A DNA stretch of 64,000 nt. Origin: DASRFA01 sp035651755. Lineage in GTDB: Bacteria; Desulfobacterota; Binatia; UBA12015. The notes beneath the pieces were generated by a model, which worked only from the letters and a program-made list of their open reading frames with translations, was not told where the DNA came from and made no database searches. The stretch spans positions 1 through 64,000 of the forward strand of contig DASRFA010000047.1 of NCBI GenBank assembly GCA_035651755.1. Reading direction: 5' to 3'. Each line of letters starts with the position of its first letter. Within the stretch, counting starts at the first letter, position 1. Positions 51,817 through 60,992 of the stretch are shown here, piece after piece. Position numbers and translations under genes: made by a program.

Positions 51817-53699
51817 CGCCCCTCCCGCGCCGCGCCCGCGAGCGCGGCGAGCGCCGCCTGCACGGCCGCCAGGTCGGGTCCGTGCGGCGCGACGAGGTCC
51901 GACAGCCGAGCCGAGTGGTCCCGTCCCGCGCGATCGACGACGAGCACGTGGCGATACGCCGGCTCGCACCCGCTCGCGAGCCCGACGCTCCGGTTCACGA
52001 GGCGGTTCGCCGCCGGAAACGCGCCGTCCTGCTCGGGGTGCGAGAGCCACGCATTCATCGTCTGAAGCAGCGCCCACGCGGGGAGGTAGCCCGACGGGAG
52101 CACCGTCACGGAGGCGCCGCGCGCCTCGAAGAACGCGCGCGTCGCCGCCAGGTCGGGATGGCCGTGCGCGAGGTGCTCGGCGAGGAACCCGTGCTCGTAG
52201 CCGTAGCGCGTCCGGATGAGCTCGAAGAGGTATCGGTCGGCGTCCGCGACCCCGGGCGTGGCGAACGGGTTCCCGAGGACGAGCACGCGCGCCGTCACGC
52301 GCCAGGCCTCCGCGAGCCACGCGGCGCGCTCGGCGGGCGGCACGTGCTCGAGCACGTCGAGCGCGGTCACGACGTCGAACGCGCGGTCAGCGAACGGCAG
52401 GGGCGCGCCGGTCGCGAGCGCGACGTGCTCGGGCACGTCCGCGGGACGGCGATCGACGACCGTGACGGGGAGCCCGGGAAAGAAGTCTCCGGTCCACGCG
52501 AGGTGGCCCGCGTCGCCGCCCATCGTCCCGCCGACGTCGAGCAGGGTGCGGGCGTCCGCGACGACGCGCGACGCGACCTCCGCCGCGAGCGCGTAGCGCT
52601 CGTAGAGGTCGAACGGGAGGCCGCTCACGAGCTCGTCGCGATCGCCCGCACGCGCCCGCAGCTCGAGCGACCGGAGGTGCGCCCAGCCGCGCTCGATCGC
52701 GATCCGGAGCGAGTGGCCGCCCGCGGCGATCAGCACGCGGACGCGCGCCCGGGTCCCGCCGACGTCGGACGCGCCCGCGCGCGCCGCGTCCCGAGACGCA
52801 CCGCATGCTTCGGCCGGAAGGCGCGCGACGACCCTTCCCGCGAGCGCGAGCTTGACCGCCGACGGCTCGGCCAGATCGAGCGCGATCTCGACCTCGATCG
52901 GCTCACGGCCCGCGTTCAGCAGGTAGACCAGCGCTCCGTCGCTGACGATGCGCGAGCCGTCCGCGGTCGGCTCGCCGAAGCCGCTCCGCAGGGCGACGCG
53001 AAGGCGCCCGTCGCCGTGAGCGCGCACGACCGGGTCGGGTACGCCGAGCGCGTCGAAGGAGACGACCGGCGGATGATCGCCCCGCCGAGCGATCAGCTCG
53101 CAGTTGTAGGGCGCCTGGAAGAACCGGAGCGCGACCGCGAAGCCGGCCTCCTCGAGCGCCCGCACCCACCAGGAGGGCACGCGCTCGGCGACGTGCGTCG
53201 GCTCGGCGCGGTCGAACACGAGCGGGTCCGGCGTCGCGGCGAGGAAGAGGCCGCCCGCGCGCAGGACGCGCGCCGCCTCGGCGATCACCGCGCGCGGCTC
53301 GGGCACGTGCTCGAGCAGATCGAAGGCGCTCACGACGTCGAGGGACGCGTCCGCGAGCGGAAGCCGCTCGGCGTGCGCGCACGCGAGCCGATCGCTGCTC
53401 GCCCGCGACCACGTCGCCGCCTCGCGGAGCGCGAACCGGCTTGCATCGATCCCGAGCGCGCGGAACCCGGCGGCGCGCGCCTCCTCGACGAGGAACCCGT
53501 ACGCGCAGCCGACGTCGAGCCAGCGCGCGCCCGGTCCGACCTCGCGCGCGACGAACTCCATCCAGTGGCCCCAGGTCGCGTGGACCGCTCCGTAGCCTTC
53601 GCGCGCGAACCCGCTGTTCTCGCCGTGGAAGTAGCCCGCGCCGTAGCGCTCTTGCAGGATGCGCGACGGCACCGGCCGCTGGTGCGGGGTGTCAAGCAT
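51813..53699 (-). CDS. Tandem SAM-dependent methyltransferase (two domains)
   Basis: A 628-residue protein with two class I methyltransferase domains. Domain 1 (about 30-210) has WLDVGCAYGFL and SAFDLLEHVPEP; domain 2 (about 370-560) has LLDVGGTMGGDAGHLA and TALDVLEHVPPAE. A beta-rich middle region (about 225-340, VYLLNAGREPIEVEIALDL) separates them. Both SAM loops look usable. Such proteins in glycan clusters methylate sugars or cap chains. The start at 53699 has only a weak ribosome binding site and follows the membrane protein by 13 bases. Confidence 0.83.
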   Translation of the reverse strand: MLDTPHQRPVPSRILQERYGAGYFHGENSGFAREGYGAVHATWGHWMEFVAREVGPGARWLDVGCAYGFLVEEARAAGFRALGIDASRFALREAATWSRASSDRLACAHAERLPLADASLDVVSAFDLLEHVPEPRAVIAEAARVLRAGGLFLAATPDPLVFDRAEPTHVAERVPSWWVRALEEAGFAVALRFFQAPYNCELIARRGDHPPVVSFDALGVPDPVVRAHGDGRLRVALRSGFGEPTADGSRIVSDGALVYLLNAGREPIEVEIALDLAEPSAVKLALAGRVVARLPAEACGASRDAARAGASDVGGTRARVRVLIAAGGHSLRIAIERGWAHLRSLELRARAGDRDELVSGLPFDLYERYALAAEVASRVVADARTLLDVGGTMGGDAGHLAWTGDFFPGLPVTVVDRRPADVPEHVALATGAPLPFADRAFDVVTALDVLEHVPPAERAAWLAEAWRVTARVLVLGNPFATPGVADADRYLFELIRTRYGYEHGFLAEHLAHGHPDLAATRAFFEARGASVTVLPSGYLPAWALLQTMNAWLSHPEQDGAFPAANRLVNRSVGLASGCEPAYRHVLVVDRAGRDHSARLSDLVAPHGPDLAAVQAALAALAGAAREGR

Positions 53700-53712
53700 C
53701 GCTCGGGCCAGT

Positions 53713-56475
53713 CTACCGGCGCCCGGCGGCGGCTTCAAATGCCGCCCTTCCGAACGCATCGCGCGTTCGCGGCGGGAGCGCGAGGAGGACGATCGCGGCC
53801 AGGGCGGCGAGCGAGATCCCGGCGCCCGCGAAGAACGAGCGCGGGCGGAAGGCGATCTCCACGCGATGCGGTCCCGCCGGAACCGCGACCGCGAGAAGCG
53901 CACCGTCGACCCGCGCCGTGGGCGCGGGGGCGCCGTCGACCGCGGCCCGCCATCCCGGATGGAAGAGACGCGCGAAGACGACGACTCCGCCGCCTTCGGA
54001 GGCGGTCGCGACCGACGCGGTCTCGTCGCGGTCGGCGAGGACGGTCGCCGTGCCCGACGACGTCGCCGGCCAGGCGTCGCTCGGGACGTCGGCCTCGGCG
54101 ATGCACGCGACCGCCCTGCCCGCCCGGTCGACGACGCAGTCGTCGAGCGCCCCGGCGTCCGGGACGCGGACGACCTCTTCCGCGAAGTACGCGGCGCCGA
54201 GCGCGAGCGGGCTCTCGTAGACGTACGCGACCGAATCGGCCCAGCGGAGCTCGAGGCGCGCGAGCGCCGCGCGCCGGGCCGCGAGCTCGCGCTCGAGATC
54301 GCGCGCCTCGGCGGCTTCGCCGGGACCCGGCCCGACGCCGCCCACGAAGACGCGCTCCGCCGGGCCGTCGCTCGCGATCTCGAGCTCGATCGTTCCGGGC
54401 GAGCGCTCGCCGGCGGCGCGCGCGGCGCCGGCGTCGCGGCGCTCGACCCAGAGATCGGCCCAGCCGGCCGGCGGATCGGCCACGTCGACCGTCGCGGCGA
54501 CCTCGCCGCGGTCGCCCGAGGCGTCGCGCATCGCCAGGCGGGCGCGGAGGCGCGCCGCACGCGCGGCGCTCAGGCCGGCCGCGAAGCGCTCGGGAAGATC
54601 GGCGACGTCGAAGCGCATCCGGCACGGGGTCTCGCACGTCCAGTGGAACCGGCGGTCGCCCGCGAGGTCGGCGATGCCCCCGCCGAGGTCGGCGGTCGCG
54701 AACGAGAATCGCTCGAGGTGCGCGAAGAGGCGCGTCGTTCGGCGGCCGCTCACGAGCGCCCGGACGGCGGCCGGCAGCTCTTCGGCGCGGAGCGGCTCGC
54801 GCGCGAGCACCCAGCGGAGGTCGGCGAGCGGCGCGCCCGGTCCGGTCGCGGCGAGCAGCGGATCGGGGTCGGCGAGGATCCACGTCAGTCCCTGGCTCGG
54901 CGCGACGAGGGAGCTGACGAACTCCCACGTCGCGCGCGGCGTGAGCACGTCGATCGCGCGCAGGTCGCGGAAGCCGAGCGCGCCCGAGACGAGCGGCGGC
55001 GCGATCTCGACCGGTCCGGCGATGCGCCCCGGTCGCGCCGCGACGAGGTCGCGGAGCGCGTCGACCCACGGCGCGGGCGCATACGGCGGGACGCGCTCGG
55101 GCCGACGGCGGGGCGCGAGCCAGAGGAGCTCCGCGACGACGGCCGCACCGACCAGCCACGCCCAGCGCCGTCGTCGCAGCGCGGTTTCGGTGAGCGCGCG
55201 CGACGCCCGCGCCGGCGATGCGCCGAGCCCCGCGAGCAGCGCGAGAGCGAGGTAGAGCGGGAAGCTATACTTGACGTAGTTCACCGAGCCGAGGAGCGGC
55301 ACCCCGGACAGGCGAAGCGGCAGGAGCCCGTGCACCTTCGCGAGCTCGAGCGCGATGGTCGCGGCGAGCGCCCACGCGAGCCGGCGGCGACGAGCGCGCC
55401 AGAGCCCGACCGCGGCCGCGACCAGGACGACCGCCCCCGCGTGCGGAAGCCCACCGCCTCCGTGAGCCGCGGCGACGTCGCCCGCCGGGGCGACGAGCGC
55501 CAGGGCCCACGGACCCACGAGCGACGGCCAGCGGCTCGGCGGAACGGCCCACTCGGACTGCGCCGTCCGGCCGGCGCGCACGAGACCGCTCGCGTCGCCG
55601 AAGGCGTCGGCGAAGGACAGCAACGCGATCGCCGCCGCGGCCGCGCCCAGAAGCCCGCCGGCGATCCATGCCTGCGCGGCCTGCCCCGAGTGCGCGCGGG
55701 TCGCCGCATCCGGCGCGCCGCGCGCGCGCGCGTCGGCCGTCCGATCGCGCACCGCCGCCGCCAGCCAGACGGCGCCGAAGCCCGCGGCCACGACCGCGCT
55801 CTGCGGCTTCACGCCGAGGCAGCCGGCCGCGATCGCGGCGGCGAGGAGCGCGATGCCGCGCGTGCCCGCCGCCGGCAACGCGAGCGCGGCGAAGAGCACG
55901 AGCGGCACGAAGACGTCCGTGTTCAGCGGATGGTGGTCGATCCATTCGAGCGTCTGGCCGGAGAGCATGACGGCTGCGCCGGCCGCGAATGCACCGGCCG
56001 GTCCGCAGCCGATCGCGCGCGCGAGGAGCCACGTGAAGACGCCGAGCAGCACGACGCGGCCGATCCACGCGAGGTCCTGCACGACCGGCGAAGGCCAGGC
56101 GTTCACCGGCCACTGGAGCGGTGCGAGCGCGCCGCTGTTCGGGTTCCCGAGGAGCGGCGCGCCGAGGCCGGAGGCCTCCGTCCAGAGCGCGAGGCCGCCG
56201 TCGGCGAGCGCGCGGTGGACGAGGTAGGGCGAAGGCTCGTCCACCCAGGCCGCGCCCTCGACGTCCCGGACGGGCGGCGGCCGCGGCGGATCGCCGGCGC
56301 CGACCGGCCCCGACGGAAGCACCCCCGGGACGTACGACGCGGCGGAGAGCGTCCGCCCGCCGAACAGGACGTCGGGAAATGCCGCGATCGCCGTCAAGAC
56401 CAGAAGCGCGATCGCGAGCGGCGCGCCGTCCGCCCGGCCGGCACCGCCCGCGCGTCGCGCGCGGCGATCTACCAC
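53713..56475 (-). CDS. Large YfhO-like membrane protein
   Basis: A 920-residue protein. The N-terminal 480 residues hold about ten to twelve membrane helices, with DHHPLNTDVFVPLVLFAALALP and YVKYSFPLYLALALLAGLG as landmarks. A large periplasmic domain follows, ending RLFHPGWRAAVDGAPAP and a last helix (FFAGAGISLAALAAIVLLAL). This plan, including the HPGW-x-A-x-VDG motif, is that of YfhO proteins, which are GT-C-like and implicated in glycosylation of polymers or lipids. The GTG start overlaps the FabH-like gene end by seven bases. Confidence 0.8.
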   Translation of the reverse strand: MVDRRARRAGGAGRADGAPLAIALLVLTAIAAFPDVLFGGRTLSAASYVPGVLPSGPVGAGDPPRPPPVRDVEGAAWVDEPSPYLVHRALADGGLALWTEASGLGAPLLGNPNSGALAPLQWPVNAWPSPVVQDLAWIGRVVLLGVFTWLLARAIGCGPAGAFAAGAAVMLSGQTLEWIDHHPLNTDVFVPLVLFAALALPAAGTRGIALLAAAIAAGCLGVKPQSAVVAAGFGAVWLAAAVRDRTADARARGAPDAATRAHSGQAAQAWIAGGLLGAAAAAIALLSFADAFGDASGLVRAGRTAQSEWAVPPSRWPSLVGPWALALVAPAGDVAAAHGGGGLPHAGAVVLVAAAVGLWRARRRRLAWALAATIALELAKVHGLLPLRLSGVPLLGSVNYVKYSFPLYLALALLAGLGASPARASRALTETALRRRRWAWLVGAAVVAELLWLAPRRRPERVPPYAPAPWVDALRDLVAARPGRIAGPVEIAPPLVSGALGFRDLRAIDVLTPRATWEFVSSLVAPSQGLTWILADPDPLLAATGPGAPLADLRWVLAREPLRAEELPAAVRALVSGRRTTRLFAHLERFSFATADLGGGIADLAGDRRFHWTCETPCRMRFDVADLPERFAAGLSAARAARLRARLAMRDASGDRGEVAATVDVADPPAGWADLWVERRDAGAARAAGERSPGTIELEIASDGPAERVFVGGVGPGPGEAAEARDLERELAARRAALARLELRWADSVAYVYESPLALGAAYFAEEVVRVPDAGALDDCVVDRAGRAVACIAEADVPSDAWPATSSGTATVLADRDETASVATASEGGGVVVFARLFHPGWRAAVDGAPAPTARVDGALLAVAVPAGPHRVEIAFRPRSFFAGAGISLAALAAIVLLALPPRTRDAFGRAAFEAAAGRR

Positions 56476-57476
56476 CGCGCGACGAGCGCGCCCGCGGTCA
56501 TGCCGCCGCCGACCGCGTTCAGGACGAGCACGTCGCCCGCCTGCAGCCGGCCCGCGGACGCGGCGTCGCGGAGCGCGATCGGGATCGACGCGGCCGACGT
56601 GTTGCCGCAGCGGTCGAGGTTGATCCCGACGCGCTCCTCCGCGATCCCGAGCTGCGCGACCATCGCGCGGATGATGCGGACGTTCGCCTGGTGCGGAACG
56701 AGGAGCGCGACGTCGCCGGCAGCGAGCTCCGCCGCCGCGAGCGCTTCGCGCGTGAGCGCGACGAGCTGCTCCACCGCGAGTCGGAAGACCTCGGGGCCGC
56801 GCATCCGCATCCAGAAGTCGGCGTCGTCGGCCGCGAGCTCGCCCGGGGCGCGCGCGCCGCTCCGGACGTACAGCATCGGCCACTCGGCGCCGAGAGCGCG
56901 AAGCCGGCACGCGAGGATGCCGCGCTCGCCGCGCACCGGTCCGCGGTCGCCGCCTTCCGAGCCGCCCCGCTCCCCGGCGAGGATCACCGCGCCGGCGCCG
57001 TCGCCGAAGAGCGCCGACGTGCCGCGATCGCTCGGCTCGCAGAACGCGCTCAGCCGGTCGGCTCCGACGACGAGGACGCGCTCGTAGTCGCCGGCGCGAA
57101 CGCCCTGATCCGCGACCGAGAGAGCGTACGGAAAACCCGCGCACGCGGCGGCGACGTCGAACGCGGGCTGCGCGGAGAGGCCGAGCCGCTCGTGGAGGAG
57201 GCACGCGAGCGAGGGAAAGAGGTACGGTCCCGACGTCGTCGCGACGACGACCGCGTCGAGCGCGCCGGGCGCGACGTCCGCCGCGGCGAGCGCCTCGCGC
57301 GCCGCCGCCTCCGCGAGGTCGACGAGCGACTCCTCGGACCGCAGCACCCGCCGCTCGCGGACGCCCGTCCGGCTCTCGATCCATCCGCGGTCGACTCCGA
57401 GCCGATCCTCGATCTCCGCGTTCGGAACGATCCGCGAGGGCAGCGCCGCGCCGACGCCGACGAACCGCGAGCGCAT
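56469..57476 (-). CDS. FabH-like 3-oxoacyl-ACP synthase III family enzyme
   Basis: A 335-residue protein with the full KAS III catalytic set: C112 (AAACAGFPYA), His in VPHQANVRI and Asn in GNTSAASIPIAL. It condenses an acyl-CoA or acyl-ACP with malonyl-ACP, or transfers an acyl group. There are no other fatty-acid genes beside it; it is wedged between two membrane glycosylation proteins. It might supply or attach an acyl group to the glycan or its lipid carrier, rather than serve housekeeping lipid synthesis (inference). Confidence 0.88.
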   Translation of the reverse strand: MRSRFVGVGAALPSRIVPNAEIEDRLGVDRGWIESRTGVRERRVLRSEESLVDLAEAAAREALAAADVAPGALDAVVVATTSGPYLFPSLACLLHERLGLSAQPAFDVAAACAGFPYALSVADQGVRAGDYERVLVVGADRLSAFCEPSDRGTSALFGDGAGAVILAGERGGSEGGDRGPVRGERGILACRLRALGAEWPMLYVRSGARAPGELAADDADFWMRMRGPEVFRLAVEQLVALTREALAAAELAAGDVALLVPHQANVRIIRAMVAQLGIAEERVGINLDRCGNTSAASIPIALRDAASAGRLQAGDVLVLNAVGGGMTAGALVARW

Positions 57477-57488
57477 CGCACCCGCCTC

Positions 57489-59450
57489 TTACCACGCACG
57501 CCCGTGCAGCTCGACGAGGTCGAGCGCCGCGGGTCCGGCGATCTCGAGGTGGACGCGGAGCCGCCCGGCCTGCGCGGGAAGGAGGAGGCCCCGGTCGAGG
57601 CCGGGCGCGGCAGCGCGCACGGCGGTCCCGGCGGGTTCGGACTCGACCGCCACCACGCGGCCGCGGCCGATGACGCGCGGGAACACGCGGAGCGCGACCC
57701 CCGCGGGCGGCGCCGCGAACGGGACCTCGACGACCGGCGTCGCGCACGGCCAATCCGGAAGCGGTGGCTCGCCCGCGCCGTAGTCGAGCGGATCCGGAGG
57801 ACGACGCGCCGGCGCAGGCGCCCCGCCGCAATTCGCAAGGCGCAGGTCGGCATTCCCGAGCACCGGCTCGTAGCCGTACACGTCGAGCGGTCCCGCGCGC
57901 GCCGCCGGCGCGAAGGCCGCGAGCCACTCGGGATCGAGCTCGCCGCGATGAAGGACCGCGGCGCTCCGGCCCGGATCGGCCGCCGCCGCGCGCCCCGCGG
58001 ACGGTGCCCCGAGGAAGTAGCCGTTGTCGGTATCGAGGTCGGCGAAGCCGGGTCCGTGCACGTCGCGCCACAGGCGACCGCGCGGGATCGCGAGATCCCC
58101 GGAGAGGATGCGCGCCGCTTCTTGCTTGACGCCCCACCCGAGCAGGCGCGCGCGCGCGGCCGGGTGCGACGGCCGCGCGCCGCCGACTCGCAGGAGTTCG
58201 AGCTGGGTCGCGACCCAGCCCTGGCTCGCCGCAGTCGCGATCCACCACGCGAGGAGCGCGACCCGCCCGGCGCAGAGCAGCGCGAGCGCCGCCGCGCCGA
58301 CCCGTCGCCAGCGGGGGCGCGTGGCGGCGATGCCGACGAGCACGGCGCCGGGCACGAGCGCGCCGTCCAGGTAGTAGCCCCACACCTCCGCCGGGAGGAC
58401 CGCGGGGACGACGACGGCGGCCGCGAACGCCGCGACGACGAGGCCGACGCCGGCCGGGTGGCGGCTGCGCGCGCGGGCGAGCCACGCGACGATCGCGGCT
58501 GCGACCGGGATCAGCCCGGCCCAGACCTCGACCTGCAGCCAAGCGTCGACCGGCGCCGGGCGTGCAGCACCGGTCGGGCTCAAGCCGTCGAGCCAGCGCG
58601 CTCCGAGCGCGACCAGGTCCGCCAGCCGATGCTCGAATGGCGAGCTCGCGGACGCGACCGCGGCGTTCGACGGCGCCGGCAGCGGCACGCGCCACGCGAG
58701 CGCCATCGGGACGAGCGGAAGGGCGGCCGCGACGGCGGCCGCCGCGACGCCGCCCGCTCCGATCGTCCGCACGCGCGCCAGGATCGCGCCGGCGGCGACG
58801 GGCGCGAGCGCGCCCGCCGACAGGTGGAGCTGCGTGCCGAACGTGGCGAGGGCCGCGAGGAGCGACGCCTTCGCGCGCGTCGCGCGCGCGAGCAGGGAGC
58901 GCGCGACCAGGAGCAGCGCGGCACACCAGGCCGGGATCGCAGCAGGCGCCCACGCGATGCGCGAGTCGATGACCGCCGTCGGCGACGTCGCGAGCCACGC
59001 CATCGCGGCGAGGCCGGCGGCCACGCCGCCGGTCGCGGTCGCGAGCGCGCCGGTCGCGGCCACGGCGACGACGCCGAGGACCGCCGCGAACGCGTAGGCG
59101 CCGCCGGGACCGGGCGCGACCAGCGCGGGGAGCGCCCAGAAGAAGTAGTAGGTCGCGCCCAGGTGGAGTCGGTTCCGCATGAGCGGCCCGGCGCTCGGAA
59201 AGGCTTCCCCGCCCGCGATGCGCTCGCCCCAGGCGAGGTCGCGCGCCTGGTCGACCCCGAACCAGCCGGCGTCCAGCGCCGCGACCCGAAGCGCCGCGGC
59301 GAGCGCGACGATCGCCGCGGCGCCGATCGCGGCGGCTCGGAGCGACCGTCGTGGTGCTACCGCAGGCTCACCTTGCGCGCGTAGACGTCGAGCGGCGTGA
59401 GCTTGTCCACGTCGGCGAGCGTCTTCCGGACGCCCGTCATGTCGGCCCAC
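57489..59450 (-). CDS. PMT/GT39-like membrane glycosyltransferase
   Basis: About 620 residues excluding an uncertain leader. Ten or more membrane helices begin with a helix ending in ALDAGWFGVDQARDLAW, whose two acidic residues in loop 1 match the GT-C catalytic position of PMT-family proteins. The C-terminal 150 residues are soluble and periplasmic. It probably transfers a sugar from a polyprenyl-phosphate donor. No canonical start codon lies near the expected N-terminus (about 59360); the nearest is GTG at 59450, which overlaps the upstream gene by 94 bases. The start is therefore unresolved. Confidence 0.75.
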   Translation of the reverse strand: MGRHDGRPEDARRRGQAHAARRLRAQGEPAVAPRRSLRAAAIGAAAIVALAAALRVAALDAGWFGVDQARDLAWGERIAGGEAFPSAGPLMRNRLHLGATYYFFWALPALVAPGPGGAYAFAAVLGVVAVAATGALATATGGVAAGLAAMAWLATSPTAVIDSRIAWAPAAIPAWCAALLLVARSLLARATRAKASLLAALATFGTQLHLSAGALAPVAAGAILARVRTIGAGGVAAAAVAAALPLVPMALAWRVPLPAPSNAAVASASSPFEHRLADLVALGARWLDGLSPTGAARPAPVDAWLQVEVWAGLIPVAAAIVAWLARARSRHPAGVGLVVAAFAAAVVVPAVLPAEVWGYYLDGALVPGAVLVGIAATRPRWRRVGAAALALLCAGRVALLAWWIATAASQGWVATQLELLRVGGARPSHPAARARLLGWGVKQEAARILSGDLAIPRGRLWRDVHGPGFADLDTDNGYFLGAPSAGRAAAADPGRSAAVLHRGELDPEWLAAFAPAARAGPLDVYGYEPVLGNADLRLANCGGAPAPARRPPDPLDYGAGEPPLPDWPCATPVVEVPFAAPPAGVALRVFPRVIGRGRVVAVESEPAGTAVRAAAPGLDRGLLLPAQAGRLRVHLEIAGPAALDLVELHGRAW

Positions 59451-60796
59451 TGCTCCCACACGACCCAGGCCGTCGTGTCGGTGGCCGCGACGATCGGGAA
59501 GCGGACGCGGTCCTTGTCGACGGCGGCGATCTCGAACGGCGCCGACGTCCAGGTCTTGCCGCCGTCCTGCGACGCGCGGAGGAGGATGCGCTTGTCCTCC
59601 TCCTGCCACGCGACCGCGATGGTCGCGTCGCCGGCGAGCGCGATGCGCGGGCGGCCGGAGGCCGTCTTCCCGGTCCCCGCGTCGACGCGGATCGGGCGAT
59701 CGAGAGGCTGCCGCCAGGTCGCGCCGCCGTCATCGGAGGCGTTCATGTAGACTCCCATGCCGCCCTCTGACCCCCCGCCGCTCCAGACGAGGTAGAGGTG
59801 CGGTCCGTGGGCGACGAGCTGGAACGTCGCCTGGGCGGGGCCCTCGTAGAAGAGCTGCGGGGCGCTCCACGTCGCGCCGCCGTCGGCCGACGACGCCACC
59901 CAGAGCCAGCTCTTCATCGTGTCCCCGACCACGCCCGCCGTCCAGACCGCCGTCAGGCGTCCGCCGGACTCGACCATCATCGGCCAGATCGGGCTCGCCG
60001 GCTGGCCCTCGGGATCCACGCGCACCGGCTGCTGCCAGGTCGCTCCGCCGTCGCCGCTCCGAGCCGCCAGGAGATGCGGCCCGCCGCGGCGGCGCTCCTC
60101 CCAGATGACCCACGCGTCGCTGCCGCTCCCGAGGACCGGCCACGGTCCGATCGACTCGCTCTTCCCGCCCGGCGGCTGGAGCGCGAGGTCGGCGGGCAGC
60201 CAGGTCGCGCCGCCGTCGGTGCTCCGGTTCACGAAGATGTCGCGCTCGACGTTGCGCTCGTCGCTGTAGGCGACCAGGACCGTCCCGTCGTCGCGCGTCG
60301 CGACGCTCGGCGGGAAGGACTGCGGCGCCGAGTTCAGGCGCTCGATGGGCCCCCAGGTCCTCCCGAAGTCCGTCGAGCGGCGTGCGAGGATGAACTTCTG
60401 CCCCGCGCGATTGCGCCGCGACTGCCAGACGGCGAGGAGTCCGCCACCCGGCTCCACCGCCAGCTTCGGCGCGACGGAGATGGTGTCCCCGTACTCGGGC
60501 GCGTTCAGGACGAAAGGCGCCGACCACGTCTTGCCGCCGTCGCTCGACTGGCGCACGACGACGTTCCGGTCGACCGGGCCCTTCAAGGTCATGAAGACGG
60601 CGGCGACCTGGTCGCCGACCACCACCACGTCCGTGTAGTAGGGGAAGGAGAACGACGCGGCGCTCTTCTCCGGCTCGTCGAGCCGGATCGCGGACTCGGC
60701 CTTCGGCCCGCTGCGCGTGCACGCGGAGAGCGACGTCGCGAGCGCGAGCAGCGGCACGCACGAGCCGATGCGGCGCCACCTTGCCGCATGGACCAT
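59357..60796 (-). CDS. BNR-repeat (sialidase-fold) lipoprotein
   Basis: A 479-residue protein with a lipobox (TSLSAC). It carries several BNR/Asp-box motifs (SSDGGKTW, STDGGATW, SGDGGATW, SADGGATW, SDDGGATW, SQDGGKTW), forming a six-bladed propeller like sialidases. I do not see the catalytic Arg triad or Tyr-Glu pair clearly enough to call it an active sialidase. It may be a glycan-binding surface protein. The start at 60796 has GAGG seven bases upstream. It is the first gene of the long glycan operon. Confidence 0.85.
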   Translation of the reverse strand: MVHAARWRRIGSCVPLLALATSLSACTRSGPKAESAIRLDEPEKSAASFSFPYYTDVVVVGDQVAAVFMTLKGPVDRNVVVRQSSDGGKTWSAPFVLNAPEYGDTISVAPKLAVEPGGGLLAVWQSRRNRAGQKFILARRSTDFGRTWGPIERLNSAPQSFPPSVATRDDGTVLVAYSDERNVERDIFVNRSTDGGATWLPADLALQPPGGKSESIGPWPVLGSGSDAWVIWEERRRGGPHLLAARSGDGGATWQQPVRVDPEGQPASPIWPMMVESGGRLTAVWTAGVVGDTMKSWLWVASSADGGATWSAPQLFYEGPAQATFQLVAHGPHLYLVWSGGGSEGGMGVYMNASDDGGATWRQPLDRPIRVDAGTGKTASGRPRIALAGDATIAVAWQEEDKRILLRASQDGGKTWTSAPFEIAAVDKDRVRFPIVAATDTTAWVVWEQWADMTGVRKTLADVDKLTPLDVYARKVSLR

Positions 60797-60838
60797 TCGC
60801 GAACCTCGAGGAGCTACGCGGCTCACGCGCGCTCCCGC

Positions 60839-60869
60839 CGACCATGGCCGACCATGGCCGAGCATGGTC
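60839..60869 (-). promoter_or_regulatory. Operator-like repeat upstream of the glycan operon
   Basis: Three ten-base units CGACCATGGC, CGACCATGGC, CGAGCATGGT lie in tandem. The last two make a perfect inverted repeat GACCATG-N6-CATGGTC (60850-60869). It sits between a terminator and the BNR lipoprotein start, where the operon promoter is expected, so it may bind a regulator. Confidence 0.45.
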
Positions 60870-60876
60870 GATGATG

Positions 60877-60913
60877 AAAGAAGGCGGGACCAGAGTCTCG
60901 CTCTGGCCCCGCC
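60877..60913 (-). terminator. Rho-independent terminator of the secreted-protein gene
   Basis: On the minus strand the hairpin GGCGGGGCCAGAG-CGAGA-CTCTGGTCCCGCC (60913-60883) has one mismatch in 13 pairs and is followed by TTCTTT. It would end transcription from the gene at 60993-62069 before the glycan operon. Confidence 0.75.
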
Positions 60914-60992
60914 ATCGTTCGGATCGCCGCCCGCCGGGCCGCGCGTCCGATGATCGGACGCGCGGGGGCGGTGGCGGGAATCCGTCGCGTGC

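Noticed and set aside
53713..58998. Single minus-strand frame of about 1760 codons
   Set aside because: Only the last 920 codons encode a protein-like sequence. The upstream part overlaps two recognised genes in another frame, so the gene starts at the GTG at 56475.
53659..59384. Two long plus-strand open frames of over 1000 codons
   Set aside because: They are antisense to the YfhO-like, FabH-like and PMT-like genes, low in complexity and motif-free.
59357..60796. Active sialidase
   Set aside because: Asp-box motifs show the propeller fold, but the catalytic Arg triad and Tyr/Glu pair were not clearly identified.
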